Assembly (NCBI GenBank): GCA_028284325.1
Contig: JANQRX010000003.1
Coordinates: 1 to 64,000, forward strand
Source: Bauldia sp.
GTDB lineage: Bacteria; Pseudomonadota; Alphaproteobacteria; Rhizobiales; Kaistiaceae
Direction of reading: 5' to 3'
Length of the DNA: 64,000 bases
Positions 48,923 through 57,145 of the stretch are shown one piece after another (position 1 is the first letter of the stretch; each line of letters starts with the position of its first letter). Made by a program: the position numbers and the translations under genes. A model generated the notes under the pieces. The model had not been told where the DNA came from. It saw nothing but the letters and a program-made list of their open reading frames with translations, and made no database searches.

Positions 48923-50773
48923 TCAGGCCACGTTTTCGTGCTCGGCCTCGGGATCGAGGAATCCGCCCGACTGACGGCTCCACAGGGCGGCGTAGACACC
49001 GCCCCGCTCGAGCAGTTCGCCGTGCGTGCCCATCTCGACGATTCGCCCCTTGTCGAGCACCACCAGCCGATCCATCGCGGCGATGGTGGACAGGCGATGG
49101 GCGATGGCGATCACCGTCTTACCCTCCATCAGCCGGTAGAGGGATTCCTGGATCTTCGCCTCGACCTCCGAATCCAGCGCGCTGGTGGCTTCGTCGAGCA
49201 CCAGGATCGGCGCATCCTTCAGGAACACCCGCGCGATCGCGATCCGCTGCCGCTGCCCGCCGGAGAGCTTCACCCCGCGCTCGCCGACATGGGCGTCGAA
49301 GCCGGTGCGCTCCTTGGCGTCGGCAAGGTCGGGGATGAAGTCGTCGGCATGGGCCGAGCGCGCGGCGGCAATCACCGCCTGTTCGCTCGCCAGCGGCTGG
49401 CCGTACTGGATATTGTCGCGAACCGACCGGTGCAGCAGCGAGGTGTCCTGCGTGACCATGCCGATCTGTCGCCGCAGCGATTCCTGCGTGACGCCGGAGA
49501 TATCCTGATCATCGATCAGAATTCGCCCACCCTCGAGGTCGTAGAACCTGAGGAGCAGGTTCACGAGTGTCGACTTGCCCGCCCCGGACCGGCCGACCAG
49601 ACCGATCTTCTCGCCCGGCTCGATATCGAGCGTGAAGCCGCGAATGACCTTCGTCTGGCGACCGTAGTGGAACGTCGCGTCCTCGAACCTGATCGCGCCC
49701 CTGGCGACGTTCAGTTCGCCCGCGTCGTCGCGATCGGTGATCGCGACCGGCTGGGCGATGGTCTTCACGCCATCCTGCACCGTGCCGATCTGCTCGAACA
49801 GGTCGGCGACCTCCCACATGATCCACTGTGACATCGCTCGCATGCGCAACACCAGGCCGATCGACACGGCAATCGCGCCGACGGTGATGACGCCCTGCTG
49901 CCAGGCGAGCACGGCCACGCCGGCCACGCCGACCAGAAGCGCCGTGTTGATCACCTGCAGGGCGAAGATCAACTGCGTGACCAGCCGCATCTGGCGGTAG
50001 ACGGTATCCATGAAACCGTCCATGGCCTCCCGCGCGTAGCCGATCTCGCGTCGCGAATGGGCGAACAGCTTGATCGTCTGGATGTTGGTGTAGGAGTCGA
50101 CCACCCGCCCGGTCATCTCCGCGCGGGCATCCGATTGTTCCTCGGCGATCCGCTGCAGCCTGGGCACGAAGTAGGCGAGCATCACGATGTAGCCGGCAAA
50201 CCACAGCACCATCGGGATCGCGATCCGCAGGTCGAGGGTCACGACCATGGCCAGCGCACCAACGAAATACACCGTCACGTAGACGCCGACGTCGAGCAGT
50301 TTCAGCACCGCCTCGCGCACCGCCAGCGACGTCTGCATGATCTTCTGCGAGACCCGTCCGGCGAACTCATCGTTGAAGAAGTGCAGGCTCTGGCCGAGGA
50401 CATAACGGTGCGCCAGCCAGCGCACGCGCATGGGGAAGTTCCCAAACACCGTCTGGAACAGGAGCAGGCCGTGCAACAAGGCCAGCGCCGGGTAGCCGAT
50501 CAGGAGTACCACCGCACCGATCGCCAGTAGAGTACCGTTGTCGCTAAGGAACGTCTCCGGATCGGCGGCGGTGAGCCAGTCGATCAGCCCGCCGATCATC
50601 CCGAAGAAGACGACCTCGATCGCCGACAGCAGCGCCACAAGCACCGAGGTGATGACCAGCCACGGCAGCATCGGCCGCGTGTAGTGGAGAACGAAGGGCA
50701 GCATCCGGTTGGGCGGCGTGCCGCCGTCCTCCATCGGATATGCGTCCACAAGTTTTTCGAATCGCGCAAACAC
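48923..50773 (-). CDS. ABC exporter with fused membrane and ATPase domains
   Basis: Half-transporter of 616 residues. Residues 35-330 form a type I exporter membrane domain with about six helices (WLVITSVLVALLSAIEVVFF, LLAIGAVVLLIGYPALALLH, VTVYFVGALAMVVTLD). The C-terminal ATPase has Walker A GRSGAGKST, signature LSGGQRQRIAIARV and Walker B ILVLDEATSALDS. It probably works as a homodimer, since no partner gene is adjacent. The family includes lipid and drug exporters; the substrate cannot be read here. It precedes petABC by 177 bases on the same strand. Confidence 0.93.
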   Translation of the reverse strand: MFARFEKLVDAYPMEDGGTPPNRMLPFVLHYTRPMLPWLVITSVLVALLSAIEVVFFGMIGGLIDWLTAADPETFLSDNGTLLAIGAVVLLIGYPALALLHGLLLFQTVFGNFPMRVRWLAHRYVLGQSLHFFNDEFAGRVSQKIMQTSLAVREAVLKLLDVGVYVTVYFVGALAMVVTLDLRIAIPMVLWFAGYIVMLAYFVPRLQRIAEEQSDARAEMTGRVVDSYTNIQTIKLFAHSRREIGYAREAMDGFMDTVYRQMRLVTQLIFALQVINTALLVGVAGVAVLAWQQGVITVGAIAVSIGLVLRMRAMSQWIMWEVADLFEQIGTVQDGVKTIAQPVAITDRDDAGELNVARGAIRFEDATFHYGRQTKVIRGFTLDIEPGEKIGLVGRSGAGKSTLVNLLLRFYDLEGGRILIDDQDISGVTQESLRRQIGMVTQDTSLLHRSVRDNIQYGQPLASEQAVIAAARSAHADDFIPDLADAKERTGFDAHVGERGVKLSGGQRQRIAIARVFLKDAPILVLDEATSALDSEVEAKIQESLYRLMEGKTVIAIAHRLSTIAAMDRLVVLDKGRIVEMGTHGELLERGGVYAALWSRQSGGFLDPEAEHENVA

Positions 50774-51390
50774 GTTGCGGTCTCCTCTGCCCGGCAGGGC
50801 TCGTCGGGAACCTCGCGGGGCGTTAACGGTGACGGATCGCCAAGGGCGGACCCGCCGTCATGAAATCAGATGTCTGAAGTATCGCCGCGTCGAAGCGGCG
50901 GGGCCGGATGTCGGTGAGCTACCGTCCGGCGACGGGAGCGCGGCGAATCCGATCCGATTGGCGGAATGAGATATTGCTCATGTGCATCGCTCCCTTCTCT
51001 ATCAGGTTTCAATCCGTCGCGTTCAACGAAACGCTGCTGGCGAATCATCGAACGGCCGGTGCTGTACTAACGCTGGGCGTGTGGCGGGGGAACCCACCCG
51101 TTGAAATTCCGTCACACAGTTGCGTCGATGCAACGCCTTGGCGCGGCAGCCGCACGAAAGGATCGACAGGTCCGGCCACGCGGGCTAGGCGTGGGTCGGA
51201 GAGGTTGTTCCGACAAAACCAATAGTCGCCCCGTGCGCGCCGCGGCGCGAAGCGGTGCGGTGCAGACACGGGGCCTCTTACCCCTTGGTGCGAGGTCCCG
51301 CATCTGCGGCGCGTCATCAAGATGCCGCACCGCGCGCGGGACGACGGGAGGGGATGACCTGAACGGCTTGGTTTCGACGGAAGGACCACC
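50774..51390. other. Long intergenic region with a possible structured hemF leader
   Basis: About 617 bases between the divergent ABC exporter and hemF genes, without a convincing gene or tRNA. Near hemF two stems overlap. GGGGCCTC/GAGGTCCC (51270-51277 with 51292-51299) and GTCCCGC/GCGGGAC (51295-51301 with 51336-51342, enclosing GCGGC/GCCGC) share 51295-51299, so only one can form. The rest shows scattered GC-rich dyads only. A 97-codon open frame ending at the hemF start has atypical codon use and is not called. Confidence 0.4.
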
Positions 51391-52275
51391 ATGACCGCCA
51401 CCGACGACCAGAAGACGCGCGCCTCGGCGTGGTTCGAGGACATCCGCAACCATATCACCGCCGCGTTCGAGACGATCGAGGACGAACTGCCCGCCGACGC
51501 CCAGGGCGCCGACCGCGCGCCGGGGCGGTTTGTCCGCACCCCCTGGACACGGACCGATCACCGGGGCCACGAAGGCGGTGGCGGCGTCATGGCGATGATG
51601 ACCGGTCGCGTCTTCGAGAAGGTCGGCGTCCACGTCTCGACGGTGCATGGCGAGTTCTCGCCCGAGTTCCGCAGCGAGATCCCGGGGGCCGACGAGGACC
51701 CGCGGTTCTGGGCCAGCGGTGTCTCGCTGATCGCGCATATGTGGAATCCCAACGTCCCGGCCGTCCACATGAACACGCGCATGGTGGTCACGTCGCGACG
51801 CTGGTTCGGCGGCGGGGCCGACCTGACCCCGGTTCTCGATGCCCGCCGCAATCAGGACGACGCCGACAGTCGCGCCTTCCACGCGGCCATGCGCGCGGCC
51901 TGCGAGGCCCACGCCGTTGCCGACTACGATCGCTACAAGACCTGGTGCGACGAGTACTTCCATCTCAAGCATCGCGACGAACCGCGCGGCATCGGGGGGA
52001 TTTTTTTCGACTGGCTGAACTCCGACGACTGGGACGCCGATTTCGCCTTCACCCGAGAAGTCGGAACGGCGTTCCTGGATGTGTATCCGGAACTCGTGCG
52101 CCGCAACTACACCACGCCGTGGACGTCGGAGCAGCGGGAGGAACAGCTGGTGCGTCGGGGGCGCTACGTGGAGTTCAACCTGCTCTACGACCGCGGCACC
52201 ATCTTCGGACTGCGCACCGGCGGCAATGTGGCGTCGATCCTGTCGTCCATGCCGCCGATGGCGAAATGGCCGTGA
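51391..52275 (+). CDS. hemF: Oxygen-dependent coproporphyrinogen III oxidase
   Basis: Aerobic heme-synthesis enzyme that decarboxylates coproporphyrinogen III to protoporphyrinogen IX; 294 residues, normal size. Conserved parts are [67 protein letters not shown], and [20 protein letters not shown] near the C-terminus. ATG 51391 follows GGAAGGACC. It is convergent with the DM13 gene, whose stop is directly adjacent. The upstream region may hold a regulatory leader. Confidence 0.97.
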   Translation: MTATDDQKTRASAWFEDIRNHITAAFETIEDELPADAQGADRAPGRFVRTPWTRTDHRGHEGGGGVMAMMTGRVFEKVGVHVSTVHGEFSPEFRSEIPGADEDPRFWASGVSLIAHMWNPNVPAVHMNTRMVVTSRRWFGGGADLTPVLDARRNQDDADSRAFHAAMRAACEAHAVADYDRYKTWCDEYFHLKHRDEPRGIGGIFFDWLNSDDWDADFAFTREVGTAFLDVYPELVRRNYTTPWTSEQREEQLVRRGRYVEFNLLYDRGTIFGLRTGGNVASILSSMPPMAKWP

Positions 52276-52773
52276 TCAGCCGGTGAAGTCCAGGTCCGCC
52301 GGCGAGATCAACACCGAGAACCGCTCGCACCAGATCACCACGCTGGGAAAATCGGCCAGCGTCACGCCGTCAGGGATTTCGTAGCGCTGGCTGCCCTTGA
52401 AGGCGCGCAGCGGGCCGAGGTCCACATACATCAGCCCGCGCACGTCGGCCGACGCGCGGATCATCTCCTTGGGCACTAGATACACCCGGAATGCCGGTCC
52501 GGGGCCAACCTCGAAGTCGGACTCGAGAAACACCGTCTGCTCGAACACCTTCACTCCGCCCTCACCGCGATGGACGGGATCGTTGGGATTGGCGTGAATG
52601 AACGTGCCCGTGGCCACGAGCCGGCTTTCCGCTTCCGCGGCGGTCAGCTCCTCCATCGCCTCCGGCGGCGGGAATACGAACGGATAGGCGAAGAAGCCGA
52701 TAGCGACGCCGAAACCGGTGCCGAGAACGCCACCGGCCAGCAGAAACGCCAGGGCACGCCACAACCCTCGCAT
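52276..52773 (-). CDS. DM13-domain membrane-anchored protein
   Basis: Protein of 165 residues with one N-terminal membrane anchor (LAFLLAGGVLGTGFGVAIGF). A DM13 domain follows: GTFIHANPNDPVHRGEGGV, FRVYLVPKEMI, LGPLRAFKGSQRYEIPDGV, and VVIWCERFSVLISPADL, which carries the conserved cysteine. DM13 domains were proposed to take part in electron transfer through that cysteine. Function here is unknown. It lies 70 bases downstream of cca on the same strand. Confidence 0.85.
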   Translation of the reverse strand: MRGLWRALAFLLAGGVLGTGFGVAIGFFAYPFVFPPPEAMEELTAAEAESRLVATGTFIHANPNDPVHRGEGGVKVFEQTVFLESDFEVGPGPAFRVYLVPKEMIRASADVRGLMYVDLGPLRAFKGSQRYEIPDGVTLADFPSVVIWCERFSVLISPADLDFTG

Positions 52774-52843
52774 GATCGCCTCCCCTCGAAGTGATTGTGT
52801 GCGTCAGCTTGTCAGAGTCGGCGCCCCGCGGCCAGCGCCAGCG

Positions 52844-54109
52844 TTATTGCGCGCCGGCGGCCAGCTCCTGAAGCCGGCTGCGCAATGCCTCCTCGTCGGG
52901 CTCGAAATCGCGCGCGATCCACCACGACCGCAGCGCATCGAGCATCGCGCCGACCGTCGGGCCCGGCGGAACGCCGCAGGCGACCACGTCGCGACCGGCC
53001 AGCGGAAAGACCGGTACCGCCTCGTGCTCGGCAGCCTCGAACAAACGCCGGTGGACATCCGTCCGCCCGCCCGACCACGCCGCCGCCAGCGCCAACCCGT
53101 CGCGCAAGGCCTCGCGCCCATGGGCGAAGAGATGGCGCCGCAGGCTGTCGGCGGATGACACGTCCCGGACATCGGACGCGGCTTCAACCGCCGCCAGGCA
53201 CGCGCGCTGCTCGGCCCTGCTGAGCGCCAACCTCGCGCCGACGCGATCGACGTCTTCGGACACGCGCTGCGACAGCGCCGCCAGGCGGCGCGTAAGCGTC
53301 GCCAGGCGGCGCGTAAGCGTCGCCGGCTCATCGGCGGCCTGTTCGAAGGCGACCATCCGACCAAATGCCGAGAGATAGCCGACGCCTGCCAGGACGAGCG
53401 GAAGGACCCCGGTCTCCTGCATGTCAATGAGCGCCGTCGCGGCCCCGGGGGCGAGCACAAGCCGGCGCATTTCGTTGCCGATCCTCTCGACCGAGAGATC
53501 GGTGACGCCGCGTCGGGCGCGCGCCACGGCTTCGAGATGGCCCTCCGGCAGTGGCCGGCGTCCGTACCAGGCCTGGAATCGGAAAAGCCGCAGAATCCGC
53601 AGCCGGTCTTCGGCAATCCGGGCGTCCGGGTCGCCCACGAAACGGACAAGGCCGGCACGGAGGTCGTCGTAGCCACCCAAAGGATCGTGGACAACACCAG
53701 CGGAATCCACCATCAGCGTGTTCAGTGTGAAATCGCGCCGCCGCGCATCCTCCAGCCAGTCGTCGCCAAACGCCACGACGGCATGTCGACCGTCGGTCTC
53801 GACGTCGGAGCGGAGCGTCGTGATCTCGAAGGGGCGCCCCTCGACCACCAGCGTTACCGTGCCATGCTCGAAACCGGTCGGCACCGCACGGAGACCGGCG
53901 GCCTCGGCGCGCGCCGTCACGACCTCGGGCCGGAGGGTGGTCGCGAAATCGACCTCTTTCACCGGGACACCGAGAAGGGCGTCCCGCACCGCGCCGCCGA
54001 CGATACGGGCCTCGCCGCCGTCACCGGAGAGAAGATCGAAGATTCGGCCGATACGTCCGTCGCGGAACCAGTCGCGATCGCCGAGGCGCGGCGGCGCTGC
54101 TACCGACAC
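52844..54109 (-). CDS. cca: CCA tRNA nucleotidyltransferase / poly(A) polymerase family
   Basis: Class II nucleotidyltransferase of about 421 residues from GTG 54109 with CGGAG upstream. The N-terminal head domain has GGAVRDALLGVPVKEVDFAT; the first carboxylate of the usual DxD pair is glutamate (EVD). DARRRDFTLNTLM and EDRLRILRLFRFQAWYG follow in the neck, and a helical C-terminal region completes it. It adds or repairs CCA ends of tRNA, or polyadenylates RNA; the sequence does not settle which. A 21-base tandem duplication lies in the helical region. A DUF6111 gene ends five bases upstream. Confidence 0.92.
   Translation of the reverse strand: MSVAAPPRLGDRDWFRDGRIGRIFDLLSGDGGEARIVGGAVRDALLGVPVKEVDFATTLRPEVVTARAEAAGLRAVPTGFEHGTVTLVVEGRPFEITTLRSDVETDGRHAVVAFGDDWLEDARRRDFTLNTLMVDSAGVVHDPLGGYDDLRAGLVRFVGDPDARIAEDRLRILRLFRFQAWYGRRPLPEGHLEAVARARRGVTDLSVERIGNEMRRLVLAPGAATALIDMQETGVLPLVLAGVGYLSAFGRMVAFEQAADEPATLTRRLATLTRRLAALSQRVSEDVDRVGARLALSRAEQRACLAAVEAASDVRDVSSADSLRRHLFAHGREALRDGLALAAAWSGGRTDVHRRLFEAAEHEAVPVFPLAGRDVVACGVPPGPTVGAMLDALRSWWIARDFEPDEEALRSRLQELAAGAQ
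53280..53321. repeat. Tandem 21-base duplication within cca
   Basis: Two identical copies of a 21-base unit (GCCAGGCGGCGCGTAAGCG plus TC, plus-strand reading) lie head to tail. On the coding strand they give TLTRRLA twice, in phase, within a helical part of the nucleotidyltransferase. A partial third copy (GCC) follows. Confidence 0.9.
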
Positions 54110-54113
54110 CGGT

Positions 54114-54407
54114 CTACTCCGATGGAGCTTCGGCCTGCTCCTTCGGCACCAGTTCGCCGGGAACGATCTTGCCGTCCTCGAAGCGGGCCGGAACGTAGAC
54201 GCGGTCGGCACCCTGGAGATCGATGTGCCCGAAGTAGAGGATCGACGCGACCATCAGCGCCGCGCCGCCAAGCGCCAGGTACGCGATCGTCCGCATCTGC
54301 CACTCGGCGATATTGCGAAAACTGCCGCGCGTGATCAGGAGATACGCCGCGTAAGCAATAAACGGGACAAGAAAAAGGAAGATGTTGAAGGCGAAAATCC
54401 GCGCCAT
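54114..54407 (-). CDS. DUF6111-type small membrane protein
   Basis: Protein of 97 residues with two hydrophobic helices (FNIFLFLVPFIAYAAYLLI and IAYLALGGAALMVASILYFG) and a soluble tail YVPARFEDGKIVPGELVPKE. The pattern matches an alphaproteobacterial family of unknown function that regularly sits between a NUDIX gene and cca. Its ATG overlaps the NUDIX stop by one base (TGATG at 54409-54405), and cca starts five bases after its end. The three are one translation unit. Confidence 0.85.
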   Translation of the reverse strand: MARIFAFNIFLFLVPFIAYAAYLLITRGSFRNIAEWQMRTIAYLALGGAALMVASILYFGHIDLQGADRVYVPARFEDGKIVPGELVPKEQAEAPSE

Positions 54408-55060
54408 CAGTCGACCATCCGATCAAAAAGTGTTCTCAGGATTCCTGCGGTCACGCCCCAGATATAGCGCTGTCCGAAGGGTATTTCATAGAACTGCGCG
54501 GTGGTGCTGCCAAAGCTCTTTGTACCGCGATGGAAGTTGCCTTTCTCCAACAGGAAATCAAGTGGTACTTCAAAGGCATCGTCCACTTCTTCGCGATTGA
54601 GGTTGAGCTTGAACCCGGGTTCGATCCGCGCCACGACCGGCACGATCCGGTAACCGGTGCGGGACAAGTAGGTGTCAAGGTAGCCCATCACCGCCTCGGG
54701 CGCCGGGCGCAATCCGACCTCCTCTTCCGTCTCGCGCAAAGCGGCCGCCGCCGGGCTGGAATCGTCCCGATCGATCTTGCCGCCGGGAAAGGCGATCTGG
54801 CCGGCATGGGACGGCAGATGCCCGGTTCGCTGCGTCAGGAGGACCGTCGGTGCCGGGTGGGCAATGATCGGCACGAGCACGGCCGCATCGCGAAGCGCAA
54901 CACCGGCGTCGTCGCGGAAAGCCGGGTTGAGCAGGTGGTCGCCGGCCGCCCCCTCGTCATCGATCGCCGGGGCGTCGCGCAAGCGAGCCCTGAACCGCGC
55001 GAACACATCGTCCGGGGGCGAAACTGAAGGCGATGCTGGGGATCGGGATGTCTGGGGCAT
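54407..55060 (-). CDS. NUDIX hydrolase, CoA pyrophosphatase type
   Basis: Protein of about 217 residues from ATG 55060. The NUDIX box reads GGKIDRDDSSPAAAALRETE followed by EEVGL; the first glutamate of the consensus is aspartate. The upstream LLTQRTGHLPSHAGQIAFPG is the CoA-pyrophosphatase signature. It would hydrolyse CoA or its derivatives to phosphopantetheine and ADP. The frame is open 40 codons upstream without support. It heads nudix-DUF6111-cca and is divergent from the moxR gene across 176 bases. Confidence 0.9.
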   Translation of the reverse strand: MPQTSRSPASPSVSPPDDVFARFRARLRDAPAIDDEGAAGDHLLNPAFRDDAGVALRDAAVLVPIIAHPAPTVLLTQRTGHLPSHAGQIAFPGGKIDRDDSSPAAAALRETEEEVGLRPAPEAVMGYLDTYLSRTGYRIVPVVARIEPGFKLNLNREEVDDAFEVPLDFLLEKGNFHRGTKSFGSTTAQFYEIPFGQRYIWGVTAGILRTLFDRMVD

Positions 55061-55236
55061 TGCGCAAGAATGTGGTGATTGCGGCACAAAGGACAACTTG
55101 TCGCCGTTGTTCGCGCGTGAACTGGCGCCGACCAGTTGCAGGTCAACCCGGAAACTCCCCTTGAACCGCCGCAACGTCAATGAAACTCTGATCCGGCAGC
55201 CCTTGCCAACGAAGAAATCGGGTACAGATCACCGCT

Positions 55237-56250
55237 ATGAGCGCTACCACACACCCGCCGGCTGAGGCCGATTCCGAAGCCATTGTCGCCGAGACCGATC
55301 GGGCCGTTGAGCGAATCAGGACCGCCCGCGAAGCGATCGGCGCGGTCATCTACGGTCAGGAATCGGTGGTGGAGCGGGTTCTCATCACCCTGCTTGCCGG
55401 CGGACACGGCCTCCTCATCGGCGTTCCCGGCCTCGCCAAGACCAAGCTCGTCGAGACCCTCGGCACGGTGCTCGGCATGTCGGAAGCGCGCATCCAGTTC
55501 ACGCCGGACCTCATGCCGTCCGACATCATCGGCTCGGAGGTGATGGACCAGTCGCCCGACGGCCAGCGGGCGTTTCGGTTCGTGCCGGGCCCGGTGTTCG
55601 CCCAACTCCTGATGGCGGACGAGATCAACCGCGCGAGCCCGCGCACCCAGTCCGCCCTGCTGCAGGCCATGCAGGAGCACCACGTCACTGTGGCCGGCGT
55701 GCGCCACGACCTTCCGACGCCGTTCCACGTGCTGGCAACGCAGAATCCCCTCGAGCAGGAAGGCACGTATCCCCTGCCCGAGGCGCAACTCGATCGCTTC
55801 CTGCTCCAGATCGACGTGGACTACCCCGACATCGACGCCGAGCGCCGCATGTTGTTCGAGACGACGGGTGCCACAAGCGCCACCGCCGACGACGTCATGA
55901 CGGTCCCGGAACTGATGGAGATCCAGCGCCTGGTGCGCCGCATTCCGGTCGGCGAATCCGTCGTCGCCGGCATCCTTGCGCTGGTGCGCTCCGCACGTCC
56001 CGACGGGCAGGCCGACGAACGCAAGCGCGAGCTGATCTCGTGGGGGCCGGGCCCCCGGGCAAGCCAGGCGCTGATGCTGGCGTGCCGGGCGCGCGCCCTG
56101 ATCGACGGGCGCTACGCACCATCGCTGGACGACGTCCACGCACTCGCCGAACCGGTGCTGCAGCACCGCATGGCAATGAGCTTTGCCGCCCGCGCGGAGG
56201 GCGTCTCGGTGCGCGACATGATCGCGGAACTCAAGGTCAATATCGGCTGA
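55237..56250 (+). CDS. MoxR-family AAA+ ATPase
   Basis: Chaperone-like ATPase of 337 residues. Walker A is GVPGLAKTKLVETLG, Walker B LLMADEINRASPRTQ, and sensor 1 VLATQNPLEQEGTYPLPEAQ. A lid domain follows (ISWGPGPRASQALMLACRAR). MoxR proteins work with von Willebrand A-domain partners. The next three genes (DUF58, BatA-like, 695-residue membrane protein) are spaced by 4, -4 and 2 bases, so the four form one operon of the aerotolerance type. Confidence 0.94.
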   Translation: MSATTHPPAEADSEAIVAETDRAVERIRTAREAIGAVIYGQESVVERVLITLLAGGHGLLIGVPGLAKTKLVETLGTVLGMSEARIQFTPDLMPSDIIGSEVMDQSPDGQRAFRFVPGPVFAQLLMADEINRASPRTQSALLQAMQEHHVTVAGVRHDLPTPFHVLATQNPLEQEGTYPLPEAQLDRFLLQIDVDYPDIDAERRMLFETTGATSATADDVMTVPELMEIQRLVRRIPVGESVVAGILALVRSARPDGQADERKRELISWGPGPRASQALMLACRARALIDGRYAPSLDDVHALAEPVLQHRMAMSFAARAEGVSVRDMIAELKVNIG

Positions 56251-56254
56251 CGGG

Positions 56255-57145
56255 ATGGCCGATCGCACTGCCGCTCTCGCCGAAGCGAAGGCCGTCGGAG
56301 GCAGCCTCCCCGATCTCCTGATCGACGCACACCGGGTGGCCGCCACGGTACTCTCCGGGTGGCACGGCCGCAGGACCGCCGGGCGCGGCGAAGCCTTCTG
56401 GCAGTTCCGGCCGTTTCTTGCCGGCGACACCGCGAGCGCCATCGATTGGCGACGGTCGGCCCGCGACGAGCACATCTACATTCGGGAGAAGGAATGGGAG
56501 GCGGTGCACACCGTCTGGCTGTGGCGCGACGCCTCGCCGTCCATGGCCTTCCGCTCGCACCTCGCCGACGTCGACAAGATCGACCGCGCGACCGTGCTCA
56601 CGCTGGCGCTGGCCGAGATGCTCGCAGCCGCCGGCGAGCGCGTCGGGCTCCTGGGCGCGGGGCGTCCGGTGCTTGAGCGCAACGCCGCGGAGCGCATCGC
56701 CATGCAACTCGCAGCCACGCCCGCGCGGCCCGAGGTGCTGGACGTTCGCCGCCACTCCGATGTCGTGCTGTTTGGCGACTTTCTCGATCCGGTCGAGGAA
56801 ACGCTGGTGTTCCTGGAGGCGCTGGCCAAGACCGGTGCGCAGGCCCACCTCGTACAGGTCACCGACCCGGCCGAGGAGGTCTTTCCCTACCGCGGGCGCA
56901 CCGAGTTCCTCGATCCCGAAACCGGCACGCGACACGTCGTGTCCCGCGCCGAAACCTACCGTGCCGACTACGCGGTCGAGCTGGCGTCGCTGCGCGACCG
57001 GCTCGACGGATTCTGCCGGCGTCTCGGATGGACGTTCTTCACCCACCACACCGATCGACCGGCGACCGAGCCGCTCCTGCGCCTGCATAGCCGCCTGGCC
57101 GATCGCCGCACGTCCGATCCGGGTGCAGCGGGGCGGGCGGCATGA
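56255..57145 (+). CDS. DUF58-domain protein
   Basis: Soluble protein of 296 residues. The DUF58 block is GRGEAFWQFRPFLAGDTASA followed by IDWRRSARDEHIYIREKEWE. It continues into a VWA-like fold whose MIDAS start is DASPSM; the fold extends to about residue 210. It has no membrane segment, unlike many DUF58 proteins. It is the usual partner of the MoxR ATPase encoded four bases upstream. Its stop overlaps the next gene's start. Confidence 0.9.
   Translation: MADRTAALAEAKAVGGSLPDLLIDAHRVAATVLSGWHGRRTAGRGEAFWQFRPFLAGDTASAIDWRRSARDEHIYIREKEWEAVHTVWLWRDASPSMAFRSHLADVDKIDRATVLTLALAEMLAAAGERVGLLGAGRPVLERNAAERIAMQLAATPARPEVLDVRRHSDVVLFGDFLDPVEETLVFLEALAKTGAQAHLVQVTDPAEEVFPYRGRTEFLDPETGTRHVVSRAETYRADYAVELASLRDRLDGFCRRLGWTFFTHHTDRPATEPLLRLHSRLADRRTSDPGAAGRAA

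Noticed and set aside
51101-51394. 97-codon frame ending at the hemF start
   Set aside because: Codon third positions are not biased as in neighbouring genes, the protein is Arg/Gly-rich without pattern, and it overlaps the predicted leader stems.
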